Assembly (NCBI RefSeq): GCF_003130705.1
Contig: NZ_CP021357.1
Span: 1 to 64,000 of the forward strand
DNA: 64,000 nt
Source: Rhodococcus oxybenzonivorans
Lineage (GTDB): Bacteria; Actinomycetota; Actinomycetes; Mycobacteriales; Mycobacteriaceae
Reading direction: 5' to 3'
The position numbers were made by a program, and so were the translations under genes. Under the pieces are notes generated by a model. The model was not told the origin of the DNA and searched no databases. It saw only the letters and a program-made list of their open reading frames with translations. Shown piece after piece: positions 27,205 to 36,598 of the stretch (its first letter is position 1; each line of letters opens with the position of its first letter).

Positions 27205-28796
27205 GACGGGCGTCTTTCGCGAGCGGCGGGCGTCTCAGTGGGACGGGGTGGACGTGTGAGGGCGCGCGGTGTGCGGCGAGGGGTGGGTCCGGGGGCGAGC
27301 AGAGCCAGCACGATCGCCCCAGCGGCGGTGAGGGCGGCCAGCACGAGCGCGGCCTGGCCGCTGCCGTGCACGAACGCGGCCTTGGCGAACTCGGCCAGCG
27401 GCCGGGCCACCGGTCCGGCCTCGTCGGCGACCTGTAGGGCGGCGGCCAGGGAATCGGCGACCGGGCCGCGGGCTGGCTCGGGCAGCCGGGGCAGGGCGGG
27501 CTGGATGCGGTGGGTGTAGCCGGCGGCGAGCACGCTGCCGGCCACGGCGATCCCGATCGCAGCGCCGATCTCGCGGGCGGCGTCGTTGACCGCGGCGGCG
27601 ACCCCGTGTTTGGCCTCGGGGGTGTCGGCGACGATGGCATAGGTTGCCGGGGCGGTGCACAACCCCAGGCCCGCGCTCATGATCAGCAGCGGCCACAGCA
27701 GCTCGGGGTAGTGCGCGGTGAGGGTCAACCGGCTCACCAGCACCAGTCCGGCGGTGATGGCGAGCAGGCCGGTAACGGTCATCACCCGCAATCCGACCAG
27801 GCTCGACAGCCACGGCGCGATCACCGAGATCGCGACCAGCGGCACCACCATCGGCGCCAACGCCACCGCCGAGGCCAGCGGCCCATAACCGAAGATCAGC
27901 TGCAGGTACTGCACCAGCAGCAGGAACACGCCGAAGGTGACCAGGAACTGGATGGTCACCGACAGCGCGCCGGCACCGAAACCGCGGTGGGTGAACAACC
28001 GCACATCCAGCAGCGGCGCCGAGGAACGCAGCTCGACGACGACGAACGCCACCGTCGCGAGCAGACCGACCCCCGCACTGACGGCGACGAGCGGGTCGGC
28101 CCAGCCGCGCGCGGGGACCTCGATCGCGGCGAACACGATCGCCGCGACCGCAACCGCCACCGCGACCGCGCCCACCCAGTCCACCGGCGGATGCTCACGC
28201 TGGCGGGACTCGGCGATGGTGCACGCCAACCCCGCCATGACCGTCCCGGCCACGGTCAACCCGACGAACACCGACAGCCACGACCACCGCTCGAGCAACA
28301 CCCCGGTACCGAGGATTCCCAGCACCGCCCCGGACCCGGCGACCCCGGCCCACACCCCCACCGCCCGGCCGCGATGAGCGGGGGCGAACCCCGCGGTCAG
28401 GATCGACAGCGTCGAGGGCATCACCAGCGCGGCGCCCGCCCCGGCCAGCGCGCGCGCCGCAATCAGCCACACCGGGTCGCCCAGCAACAGCGGCAGCGCC
28501 GAGGCGGCGGCGAACACCGCCAACCCCGCCACCAGCACCGCGCGGCGCCCGTAGCGGTCACCGACGGCTCCGGCGGGCAGTACCAGACACGCCAGCACCA
28601 GTGTGTAGCCATCGACGATCCAGGTCAGCTGGGCTTGCGTCGCCCCCGTCTCGACCGCGATCTGCGGCAACGCCGAATACAACGCCGCCATCGCCGCGAC
28701 GACCAGCGCCACCGCCAGGCACGACACCGTCAGCATCCACCACTCGGCCCTGGTCCACCGGGCGATCTCGACAGTGTCCGTCCCGTGCGTGTTCAC
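27201..28796 (-). CDS. MFS drug-efflux transporter, 14-helix (DHA2) type
   Basis: A 531-residue protein with 14 predicted membrane helices and DHA2 motifs (LTWIVDGYTLVLACLVLPAG, GDRYGRRAV in the loop after helix 2, and the motif C-like GSGAVLGILGTGVLLE). It expels drugs or toxic metabolites using the proton gradient. The GTG start follows GGGAGG. Divergent from a TetR gene, with an operator-like dyad between them. Confidence 0.88.
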   Translation of the reverse strand: MNTHGTDTVEIARWTRAEWWMLTVSCLAVALVVAAMAALYSALPQIAVETGATQAQLTWIVDGYTLVLACLVLPAGAVGDRYGRRAVLVAGLAVFAAASALPLLLGDPVWLIAARALAGAGAALVMPSTLSILTAGFAPAHRGRAVGVWAGVAGSGAVLGILGTGVLLERWSWLSVFVGLTVAGTVMAGLACTIAESRQREHPPVDWVGAVAVAVAVAAIVFAAIEVPARGWADPLVAVSAGVGLLATVAFVVVELRSSAPLLDVRLFTHRGFGAGALSVTIQFLVTFGVFLLLVQYLQLIFGYGPLASAVALAPMVVPLVAISVIAPWLSSLVGLRVMTVTGLLAITAGLVLVSRLTLTAHYPELLWPLLIMSAGLGLCTAPATYAIVADTPEAKHGVAAAVNDAAREIGAAIGIAVAGSVLAAGYTHRIQPALPRLPEPARGPVADSLAAALQVADEAGPVARPLAEFAKAAFVHGSGQAALVLAALTAAGAIVLALLAPGPTPRRTPRALTRPPRPTETPAARERRPS

Positions 28797-28815
28797 CGGT
28801 ACCTCCCGACGATGA

Positions 28816-28828
28816 AGACCAATGGTCT
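28816..28828. promoter_or_regulatory. Palindromic TetR operator candidate
   Basis: AGACCA-A-TGGTCT, perfect, 20 bp upstream of the MFS start in the divergent MFS/TetR region. Confidence 0.6.
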
Positions 28829-28923
28829 CTGTGCGAGACCCTTAGTATCATAGTGGTCGAGGCGTGGGATAGAGTCCACCCATACCCAAAGCCGAACGGC
28901 ACGAATCGGAGGAAAGCGCGGCC

Positions 28924-29583
28924 ATGACCGACCCGGCCCCTCCGGCGACCGACCCGGTCGCCGCGGACGACGAGCAGGCCGATCCGCGGCTGGCACGCTC
29001 ACGCAACCGGTTGCTCGACGCGGCCACCTATCTGCTGTCCACCGGCGGTGTCGAGGCGGTCACCGTCGAGGCGGTCACCCGCGTGTCGAAGGTCGCGCGC
29101 GCCACCCTCTACCGGCACTTCGGCAGCACCACCCATCTGCTCGCGGCCACCTTCGAACGGCTGCTTCCCCACGTCGACGCCCCCACCGGCACCGCCTCGG
29201 TGCGCGAGCGGCTCATCGCGCTGCTCACCACCCAGGCCGACCTCATCGAACAGGCCCCGGTGCAGATGACCACCCTGGCCTGGCTGGCGATGGGCTCCAT
29301 CGGCGACGACCACACCGACCCGGCCGCGGTCACCTCGCTGCGCGCCCGCGTCATCGAGCAATACCGCCAACCGTTCGACCAGGTCCTCACCAGCCCCGAC
29401 GCCCGCGCCATGCTCGGCGAGCTCGACACCACCTTCGCCATCATCGAACTCATCGGCCCGATCGTGTTCGCCCGCCTCACCGGACTACGCACCATCGACC
29501 ACGACGACTGCGCCCGGCTCGTCGACAACTTCCTCGCCACCCACCCAACAGCCACGGCCGTAAACGCACCGACCGACGACTGA
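28924..29583 (+). CDS. TetR-family repressor
   Basis: A 219-residue TetR protein. The DNA-binding helix-turn-helix is at about residues 40-65 (AVTVEAVTRVSKVARATLYR-HFGS); the rest is a ligand domain. GGAGGAAAG precedes the ATG. Likely represses the divergent efflux unit through the 28816 dyad. Confidence 0.88.
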   Translation: MTDPAPPATDPVAADDEQADPRLARSRNRLLDAATYLLSTGGVEAVTVEAVTRVSKVARATLYRHFGSTTHLLAATFERLLPHVDAPTGTASVRERLIALLTTQADLIEQAPVQMTTLAWLAMGSIGDDHTDPAAVTSLRARVIEQYRQPFDQVLTSPDARAMLGELDTTFAIIELIGPIVFARLTGLRTIDHDDCARLVDNFLATHPTATAVNAPTDD

Positions 29584-29779
29584 ATCGTCGACCGCCCTCA
29601 CCCCGACCGTGGTGTCCACCTCCGGACCGTACAGCGCCCGGACCGAAGAGAGATACGTAGGCCGCACCTGATCGCTCCGATCAGAACAGGGTGTCGCGCA
29701 CGCGAAGTGGCCGGTAGCCGGTGGGGCGAGTTCGGCGTCGATGTCGACCAAGATGGATACGAACCGATCAGCGAAGCAT

Positions 29780-30726
29780 CAACTTCCAGCTGCTCCGCCA
29801 ACCGCGCCATCGCCACCGGCGGCGCGGGCCAGTGCCGCTAACGTCAGCCCGCAGCAATCGGCGGACTCCCGCACGTCGCGGCCCTTGCCGCCCGAGGCCT
29901 CCGCGAAACAGCGCACGGTGCGGCTCGGCACCGGCGCAGGACCTGGAAGGTGCGGACCGCGGCCAGCAGCGGTCGAGCGGTGGGTGGGACGGCGAGTGCG
30001 CCGGGTGCGGCCCGCTGCGGCGGGATTCCAGCCAGCAGGACATCGGCGCGATCGCTGAGTGCGGTGATCGGTATCGAGACCAGGGTGCCGTAGCCGACGC
30101 CGGTGATCAGCGCGGTGGCGAGCGCACCGGCGCGGACAGGATGGGCGATCCGCTCCCGGATCCGGGCGGCGGTCTCGGCGGTGAACGGGCCGGTGGTCAG
30201 CCCCGGACCTACCATGTAGGGCAACTGCTGCGGTGGTAGCTCGAGCCGATAGCCGTGCAGGGCGAATCCGTGCTGGGCGAATCCGTGCTGGGCGGCGCGC
30301 AGCATGGTGACGGTGTGCCGGTTGGTCGGACTCTCTGCACCAGCGCGGTCAGCAACACTCACAGGTGTGACGGTTCCACCGGACCGTCCCCGGTGGCCGG
30401 CGCGCACGGTGGTCGAGTTCTGCGGTGTCGCAGTCGGCGAGCCAGCGGCACGCGGTGCGGCCATGGTCATAGAGCTCGGCGATCCGGTCGGACTCGGCGC
30501 GCGGAAGCTGTTCGCGCGCCACGGCGCGGAAAGCGCCGGTGTCGACGTTCGGGAGCGGTGGCAGCGGACTCGGGTCGAACGTCGAGGCGGCAGGTGAGGG
30601 CGGCGCCGCGGTGGTGCGACGGTCGGTGACATCGGCGAGCCGATCGGTGATCCGGTACGGCACGTCGTCGAGCACGAGCCGCGCCGGGGCGTCGCCGGTG
30701 TGCCAAACCAGACGTGCTGCATTCAC
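29780..30726 (-). pseudogene. Decayed gene of unknown function, at least two frameshifts
   Basis: Protein-like stretches follow one another in different frames: MNAARLVWHTGDAPARLVLD at the front, then PYMVGPGLTTGPFTAETAAR and ALITGVGYGTLVSIPITALS, then VRCFAEASGGKGRDVRESAD at the end. A duplicated 15-bp unit lies near 30259-30290. I do not recognise the family; parts recall recombinase cores, weakly. From 30727 to 30991 I see no gene. Confidence 0.4.
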
Positions 30727-30995
30727 CGAGATCTGATCTCCTACTATGCCACGACCCTCTTCCTCTTGGGACCTTCACGACCCAGTGTTCACGATGTCCT
30801 CACTCAGGGGGAAGGGCCCGAGGTCGACGGTGGGGCGCGTGTGGAGGGCTACGTCTATCGCCGGGTCGCGACCCGGCGATCCCTTCGCCGCCGGTCATCA
30901 CCCACGCTCGTCGCGCAGATCCACACCACACCGTGACCCGTCCCGTGACACTCCAATCGCTCTACGACGCCCCGACCCCGCCGACAGAGGCTTAG

Positions 30996-32358
30996 TACTG
31001 CAACGACAGTTTGTGACTAATGGGACTGTTGTGGTAATTGATCTGTGTGCAGTCAGAGGTGCTGGAGTGGTCAGCGGGGTTCACGGCGTTCTGTACGCGG
31101 TTCGCCCACCGGTTTTCGCGGGTGGAGTCGCGGCGGCGGATGGGCGCGTATGTGCGCGGACTGCTCGGTGAGGTCGAGCGCAAGAACGGATGGACACTGG
31201 CCGAGGCGGCCGGTGATGCGGGCCCGGAGGGCATGCAGCGGCTGCTGAACTTCTACTCCTGGGACTGCGAGGGCTCCGCGACGACGTGCGTGAGGTCGTG
31301 GTCGAGACGATCGGTGACGCCGACAATGGCGTGTTGATCGTCGACGAGACAGGGTTTTTGAAGAAGGGCACGCGCTCGGCCGGGGTGGCCCGGCAGTATT
31401 CCGGCACGGCCGGACGGATCGAGAACAGCCACTGGGATCGGGGTGTTTCTCGCCTACGCCTCCGACCGGGGCCGGGCGCTGATCGATCGGGAGTTGTATC
31501 TACCGAAGGCCTGGACCGAGGACCGCGATCGGTGCCGGGCCGCCGGGATCGGCGACGAGGTGGCTTTCGCGACGAAACCCGAACTGGCGCAGACGATGAT
31601 CGAACGGGCTCTCGATGCCGGGATGCCGTTCGGATGGTTCGCCGGTGACGAGGCCTACGGGCAGGTCGGCCGACTCCGGATGTGGCTCGAATCCCGTGGT
31701 GTGGCCCATGTTCTCGCCGTTCCGAAGTCGCAGATGGTGATCTCGATGGAGTTGCGTCAGCGCCGGGCCCACGCCGTGATCGCCGACCTGCCGGCGACCG
31801 CGTGGCAGCGGATCAACTGCGGCGACGGCGCCCACGGACCCAGGCTCTACGACTGGGCGGTCGTAGACATCCGGCCACTGCGAGAACGCGGTCGCGGTCA
31901 CTGGCTGCTGGCCCGACGGTCGATCACCGACCCCGACGAGATTGCCTACTACATCTGCTACGGCCCCGCCGACACCGAACCCGCCGAACTGGTCCGGGTG
32001 GCCGGCAGTCGCTGGGCGATCGAGGAGTGCTTCCAGACCACCAAGAACGAGACCGGACTCGACCACTACCAGGCGCGTGGGTACCCGGCCTGGTACCGGC
32101 ACATCACCTTGTCGATGGCCGCGGCCGCCTTCCTGACGATCCTGCGCCGCGGTGCTCAAAAAGGGGATCTCCAGCCGGTTCCCGAGATCTAATACCTCTG
32201 ACAATCAACGAGATCCAGCGATTGTTCAACCGCGTCGCCTGTCCGGTGCAACACGCCCTCGTCCACGTCTGGCACTGGTCGAACTGGCGCCGAGCCAGCC
32301 AGGCCAGAGCCCGCGCCAGCCACTACAAACGTCGACATCACAAACTGTCGTTGCAGTA
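30996..32358 (+). mobile_element. IS701-family insertion sequence with intact ends
   Basis: The ends carry perfect inverted repeats of 21 bases starting TACTGCAACGACAGTTTGTG (30996-31016 and 32338-32358). TTAG occurs directly outside both ends (30992-30995 and 32359-32362), the 4-bp target duplication expected for IS701-like elements. The single transposase gene inside is broken. It lies 230 bp upstream of the alcohol dehydrogenase/R2lox operon. Confidence 0.88.
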
Positions 32359-32362
32359 TTAG
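31038..32362 (+). pseudogene. IS701-family DDE transposase, three frameshifts
   Basis: Protein segments in order: FTAFCTRFAHRFSRVESRRR and [11 protein letters not shown]; then (frame change near 31269, one G apparently missing) [19 protein letters not shown] with the first Asp of the DDE set; then (change near 31440) [29 protein letters not shown] with the second Asp, and RWAIEECFQTTKNETGLDHY with the Glu region; then (change near 32190) INEIQRLFNRVACPV to the end HHKLSLQY. Restored, it would be about 430 residues, normal for IS701. Confidence 0.85.
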
Positions 32363-32592
32363 GCCCTGACCTCTCGGAGGGTTCGTGCCGCCCGAACCCG
32401 GGGGCACAAGCCAACGACAACTACCGCGGGCGGGCCCCTTCCGACCGACCTCACAGGCCGGTCTAGGTGGCTTTCTGACGTGCCGCCATTGGCGCGTTCG
32501 GGCCAAACGTGGCGCGTAAGGACCGTGCGGTGACGTAGACCACACGCGCACAGTAGACGTGTCTCGGGTGACTGATGAATGGAGAAAATGGG
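32363..32592 (+). promoter_or_regulatory. Promoter region of the ADH-R2lox operon
   Basis: The 230 bases between the IS end and the alcohol dehydrogenase start must hold the operon promoter unless the IS supplies one. I see no decisive -35/-10 pair or perfect dyad. Confidence 0.35.
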
Positions 32593-33699
32593 ATGAAAAC
32601 TAAGGCTGCGGTCCTATGGGGGCTCGGCGAGAAATGGCAGGTCGAAGAACTCGATCTCGACGATCCCAAGCCTGGCGAGGTGATGGTCAAGCTCACAGCC
32701 AGCGGCTTGTGCCACTCGGACGAGCATCTGGTCACGGGCGACATCCCGATTCCCTTCCCCGTGGTCGGTGGCCACGAGGGTGCTGGAATTATCCACAAGG
32801 TCGGAGCCGGCGTCACCGATGTCGAAGAGGGCGATCCCGTCGTCCTTTCCTTCCTGCCCGCGTGTGGGCGATGCAGCTATTGTGCTCGGGGAATGACCAA
32901 TTTGTGCGACATGGGCGCTTCCATCATTCTGGGGCCACAGCTTGACGGCACCTACCGGTTCCACGGTCGCGGTCAAGATATCGGGCAGATGTGTGTGCTC
33001 GGCACTTTCAGCGAGTACACCGTGGTCCCGGTGGCCAGCGTCGTGAAGATCGATCAAGGCTTCCCACTCGACCGGGCCGCACTAGTCGGCTGTGGCGTGA
33101 CGACCGGCTTCGGTTCGGCGGTTCGCACAGGCGAACTGCGCCCCGGCGACAGTGCGGTCATCATCGGAGTGGGAGGTATCGGCAGTAACGCAGTGCAGGG
33201 CGCGCGGATTGCTGGTTGCCGCTATGTGATTGCGATCGATCCGGTCGCATTCAAACGTGAGAAGGCACTCGAGTTCGGTGCAACGCATGCCTTCGCCACT
33301 GTCGATGAGGCATGGCCGGTGGTCGCGGATCTCACCCGCGGGCAGCTGGCAGATGCATGCATCATCACCACGGATGTCGCCGAAGGTTCCTACGTTCTCC
33401 CGGCCCTGTCGTTGGTCGGAAAGCGCGGTCGAGTGGTCGTCACCGCCATTGGCCATCCGGATGAGGATTCTTTTTCCGGGTCACTCTTCGAACTCACCCT
33501 GTATGAGAAGTCGATCAAGGGATCCCTCTTCGGCTCGTCCAACCCTCAGATGGATATTCCTCGTCTCCTCGAGCTCTACAACCTCGGCCAACTCAAACTC
33601 GACGAGCTCATTACCAAGGAGTATGCGCTCGAGGACATCAATGATGGCTACGAAGACATGCGTCAGGGACACAACATTCGCGGGTTGATCCGCTTCTAA
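32593..33699 (+). CDS. NDMA-type zinc-dependent alcohol dehydrogenase
   Basis: A 368-residue medium-chain dehydrogenase. Catalytic zinc residues lie in GLCHSDEH (Cys40) and GGHEGAG; the structural-zinc lobe is CGRCSYCARGMTNLC; the cofactor fold is GVGGIGSNAVQG. The layout is that of actinobacterial NDMA-dependent alcohol dehydrogenases, which hold nicotinamide cofactor tightly and oxidise primary alcohols to aldehydes. ATG 32593 is preceded by GGAG at good distance; the frame opens at 32575. First gene of an operon with ferredoxin reductase, ferredoxin and R2lox, so the alcohol may be the product of R2lox (inference). Confidence 0.9.
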   Translation: MKTKAAVLWGLGEKWQVEELDLDDPKPGEVMVKLTASGLCHSDEHLVTGDIPIPFPVVGGHEGAGIIHKVGAGVTDVEEGDPVVLSFLPACGRCSYCARGMTNLCDMGASIILGPQLDGTYRFHGRGQDIGQMCVLGTFSEYTVVPVASVVKIDQGFPLDRAALVGCGVTTGFGSAVRTGELRPGDSAVIIGVGGIGSNAVQGARIAGCRYVIAIDPVAFKREKALEFGATHAFATVDEAWPVVADLTRGQLADACIITTDVAEGSYVLPALSLVGKRGRVVVTAIGHPDEDSFSGSLFELTLYEKSIKGSLFGSSNPQMDIPRLLELYNLGQLKLDELITKEYALEDINDGYEDMRQGHNIRGLIRF

Positions 33700-33727
33700 T
33701 CCCTGGACTGACAGAGAGATCAGCGGA

Positions 33728-34738
33728 ATGGATAGTACGGAATATTCAGTCGATGTCGACCTGCTCATCGTCGGTGCCGGCCCGGTGGGTCTGTACGGCG
33801 CCTACTACGCGGGCTTCCGCGGACTGTCGGTCGCGGTCATCGACGCACTACCGAACCCGGGTGGACAGATCACAGCGATGTACCCGGAGAAGCCCATCTT
33901 CGACATCGCCGGGTTCCCAGCGATCAAGGGACAAAAGCTGATCGACGGGCTTCTCGAGCAGGGCGCACCGTTTCAATCGACGTATCTGTTAGGTCAGCAG
34001 GCGGTCAGTCTCGACCCAGTCGGTGACCGGTGGAAAATCGTCACCAGCACGGGCCAGCAGATTCTGGCGTCCGCTGTCGTCATTACCGCCGGGGTGGGGT
34101 CGGTGTCGCCTCGCCCTCTGCCCTGCGGCGAAGAATTCACGGGCAAGGGTGTGCAGTATTTCGTCCCCAAGCTCGATGTGCTCGATGGGCAAGATGTGCT
34201 CGTGGTCGGGGGCGGCGACTCCGCCGTTGACTGGGCGCTGGCTTCGGTTGAGCGTGCCCGGTCGACGACCCTGGTGCATCGCCGCAAGCAGTTCCGCGCC
34301 CACGCACACAGCGTCAAGCTGTTGCAGGAATCGTCCTGCCGTCAGCTGGTCGACGCCGAGATCACCTCATTGCACGGAAATGGCAGCGTCGAATCCGCCG
34401 TGGTCAACGTCAAAGCCGCCGCCGAGCCGGTCACCGTGCCGTGCACGTTGGTCGTCGCCGCCCTCGGGTTCACGATGCAGCTGGGTCCGCTCGCGAACTG
34501 GGGACTCGAACTAGAGAACCGGTCGATCCTGGTCGACACCGCGATGAGAACCAACCGCAACGGCATCTTTGCTGCCGGTGACATCGCCACATATCCAGGC
34601 AAAGTGAAACTCATCGCGGTCGGTTTCGGGGAGGTCGCCTCCGCGGTGAACAACGCCGCGGCCGTTCTTCAGCCCGAGGTCGGTCTTGCACCCGGTCATT
34701 CCAGCGACAATGCGCCGGCATTCGCAGCCATCAGCTAG
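33728..34738 (+). CDS. Ferredoxin-NADP+ reductase, thioredoxin-reductase-like type
   Basis: A 336-residue flavoprotein with the FAD motif GAGPVGLYGAYYAGFRG near residue 17, a second nucleotide motif VVGGGDSAVDWAL near 160 and GIFAAGDIATYPGKV near 280. The CxxC redox pair of thioredoxin reductases is missing, and the C-terminal extension is typical of YumC-like ferredoxin-NADP reductases. It should pass electrons from NADPH to the ferredoxin encoded next. 28 bp after the dehydrogenase gene. Confidence 0.9.
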   Translation: MDSTEYSVDVDLLIVGAGPVGLYGAYYAGFRGLSVAVIDALPNPGGQITAMYPEKPIFDIAGFPAIKGQKLIDGLLEQGAPFQSTYLLGQQAVSLDPVGDRWKIVTSTGQQILASAVVITAGVGSVSPRPLPCGEEFTGKGVQYFVPKLDVLDGQDVLVVGGGDSAVDWALASVERARSTTLVHRRKQFRAHAHSVKLLQESSCRQLVDAEITSLHGNGSVESAVVNVKAAAEPVTVPCTLVVAALGFTMQLGPLANWGLELENRSILVDTAMRTNRNGIFAAGDIATYPGKVKLIAVGFGEVASAVNNAAAVLQPEVGLAPGHSSDNAPAFAAIS

Positions 34739-34764
34739 AAACCCAGATCGGAAAGGAGCTCGTC

Positions 34765-35082
34765 ATGGGCTTCGTCATCGGCGAACATTGTATTGACATC
34801 ATGGACAAATCCTGCATGGAGGAGTGTCCGGTCGACTGTATCTACGAGGGCGGGCGGATGGCGTACATCAACCCCACCGAGTGCATCGACTGTGGCGCGT
34901 GCGAAATCGTCTGCCCTGTGGAAGCGATCAAACCCATGCAACGTCTGGCCGACGAGTGGAAGCCTTTCAAGGAAGCTGCTGCAAACCTTTTCGAGACCGT
35001 TGGGAATTCTGGCGGCTCAACCAACGTCGAGGGAGCACTCGAGGATCCCGATTTCGTCAAGAACTTCGTCAAGGACGACTAA
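34765..35082 (+). CDS. Seven-iron-type ferredoxin (FdxA-like)
   Basis: A 105-residue ferredoxin with eight cysteines: C9, C17, C21, C25 in the first set (CIDIMDKSCMEECPVDC) and C40, C43, C46, C50 in the second (CIDCGACEIVCP). The spacing fits a [3Fe-4S]/[4Fe-4S] protein. GGAAAGGAG precedes the ATG. Placed between its reductase and R2lox, it is the likely electron donor of the oxidase. Confidence 0.92.
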   Translation: MGFVIGEHCIDIMDKSCMEECPVDCIYEGGRMAYINPTECIDCGACEIVCPVEAIKPMQRLADEWKPFKEAAANLFETVGNSGGSTNVEGALEDPDFVKNFVKDD

Positions 35083-35167
35083 CCGGGCGAGTCTCGCCTC
35101 CGACATATCACATGCATAAGTCGTCGCAGAACGCGGCGACGTCACCGAAAACTGTTAGGAGCAAAGC

Positions 35168-36163
35168 ATGGAGCGCTCGATCACACACAACGGTCGGACC
35201 GGGTTCGGCAGCCTTACCCCCGGTGGCCTGAATCTCGACAACTTCCCGATGAAACTTTTCACCAAGGGCAACGGGAAGGTTTGGAATCCGGCGGATATCA
35301 ACTTCACGCAGGATGCGGTGGATTTTGCCGCGATGAGCCCGGACGAGCAGCGGTTGACCATGGTGCTGGCCGCTCACTTCATCGGCGGCGAGGAATCGGT
35401 GACCCAGGATCTGCAGCCGTTCGCGGCGGCCATGGCTGCGCAGGGACGCCTCGGCGACGAGCTGTACCTGACCCAGTTCATCTACGAAGAAGCCAAGCAC
35501 ACCGAAGGTTTCCGACGTTTCTTCAACGCCATCGGCCACGAGAACACCGACCTGCACCAGTACGTCGAGTACAGCGATTCGTACAAGCAGATCTTCTTGG
35601 ACGAATTGCCCAGCGCCCTTTACGCATTGGCCGACGATCCCTCTCCGGTGAACCAGGTGCGGGCGAGCGTGACTTACAACCACGTGGTAGAGGGTTGCCT
35701 CGCTCTGACCGGTTATTTTGCGTGGGCCAAGATGTGTCAGCGGCGCGGGATCTTGCCTGGCATGCAGCAGCTCATCAAGCATATCGGTGACGACGAGCGC
35801 AGGCATATGGCGTGGGGAACGTTCACGTGCCGTCGTCTCATCGCCGCTGACGATGGTAACTGGGGCGCGATCAGTGACCGTATGCAGGAACTGCTCAATC
35901 CCGCATTGAGTCTGATCGTCAGTCTCTTCAGCGAGTACGAGGATCGTGAGATTCCCTTCGGCATTACAATCGACGAGATGACCGACTACGCACTCGACAA
36001 GGTCAACCGTCGACTCGAATCGATGGAGAGTGCTCGCGGTGCCGATCCTGCGAGTATCGATCTCGACTACTCCCCCGCCGACTTGGAAGAGCGTTTCCAC
36101 ATCGAGGATCAGAAGGTAATCGCAGATTCCATCGCACAGGACGAGAACCTGGTCGGCAGCTAG
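35168..36163 (+). CDS. R2-like ligand-binding oxidase (R2lox), Mn/Fe type
   Basis: A 331-residue ferritin-like four-helix protein. Aligned by eye to M. tuberculosis Rv0233, all six metal ligands are present: E75, E108, H111, E175, E210, H213. The residues of the family's unusual Val-Tyr ether cross-link are there too (V78 and Y170, equivalent to V71 and Y162). The offsets of 7 and 8 residues are constant. R2lox binds a Mn/Fe centre and a fatty-acid-like ligand and performs two-electron oxidations, but its physiological reaction is unknown. It is the last gene of an operon with alcohol dehydrogenase, ferredoxin reductase and ferredoxin, which fits an alkyl-hydroxylating system. Confidence 0.93.
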   Translation: MERSITHNGRTGFGSLTPGGLNLDNFPMKLFTKGNGKVWNPADINFTQDAVDFAAMSPDEQRLTMVLAAHFIGGEESVTQDLQPFAAAMAAQGRLGDELYLTQFIYEEAKHTEGFRRFFNAIGHENTDLHQYVEYSDSYKQIFLDELPSALYALADDPSPVNQVRASVTYNHVVEGCLALTGYFAWAKMCQRRGILPGMQQLIKHIGDDERRHMAWGTFTCRRLIAADDGNWGAISDRMQELLNPALSLIVSLFSEYEDREIPFGITIDEMTDYALDKVNRRLESMESARGADPASIDLDYSPADLEERFHIEDQKVIADSIAQDENLVGS

Positions 36164-36170
36164 CTGTTTC

Positions 36171-36202
36171 GTCTTGGGGCTGGCGTCGACCAGCCCCAAG
36201 AC
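36171..36202 (+). terminator. Terminator of the ADH-R2lox operon
   Basis: Perfect 13-bp inverted repeat (GTCTTGGGGCTGG / CCAGCCCCAAGAC) 7 bp after the R2lox stop. Confidence 0.75.
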
Positions 36203-36292
36203 CCTTAGGGTGCTGCGCCGTTGAACGGACGGGCTTCACTCCCGGATCAGATGCACGCGCGTAGGCCCTCAGCTGTCGGCCGAGGGCTTCTC

Positions 36293-36484
36293 GTCTCAGG
36301 AATCGGCGTCGAGTAACCCGTAACGCCCCCATGGCCGCTGCTTAGATACGGTTTCGCGCCCCCACCCGTTGAATGAGTGAGGCGACCAGCCTCTTGGCTG
36401 TTCGTTCGCTGACATGCAGTCGCTCGGCGATTTCCGTTGTCTCCAGACCATGAGCGAGCAGGCTCCACAGTGTCACCTGTTGGG
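36293..36484 (-). pseudogene. Duplicated 3' end of the response regulator gene
   Basis: This 192-bp stretch repeats 36596-36789 with one substitution and two missing C. The substitution turns a Glu codon into a stop. It encodes only the end of the DNA-binding helix-turn-helix and has no start. About 110 bp of unrelated sequence separates the copies. Confidence 0.85.
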
Positions 36485-36598
36485 TGCCTGACCGGCGTCA
36501 CCGAAGACTTCCCACCGGTGATCCCGCCCGAAGAGCGTGAAATCTTGCTCTATTCGGCCTCGAGGCGGGGCACTAAGCGAAATGTTCTAAGTCAGGTC

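Noticed and set aside
26084..27640. 518-codon leftward frame rich in Pro/Arg/His
   Set aside because: It is an out-of-frame shadow of the thioesterase, Usp and MFS genes on the same strand, with no domain character.
27510..28853. 447-codon rightward frame rich in Gln/Arg/Asp
   Set aside because: Antisense of the MFS gene; composition is typical of reversed high-GC coding DNA.
33728..34738. Thioredoxin reductase
   Set aside because: The redox CxxC pair is absent and the gene sits next to a ferredoxin, so ferredoxin-NADP reductase is preferred.
35168..36163. Ribonucleotide reductase R2 subunit
   Set aside because: The ligand set and the Val/Tyr cross-link pair are those of R2lox, and there is no large subunit gene nearby; the NrdH-like redoxin is 30 kb away.
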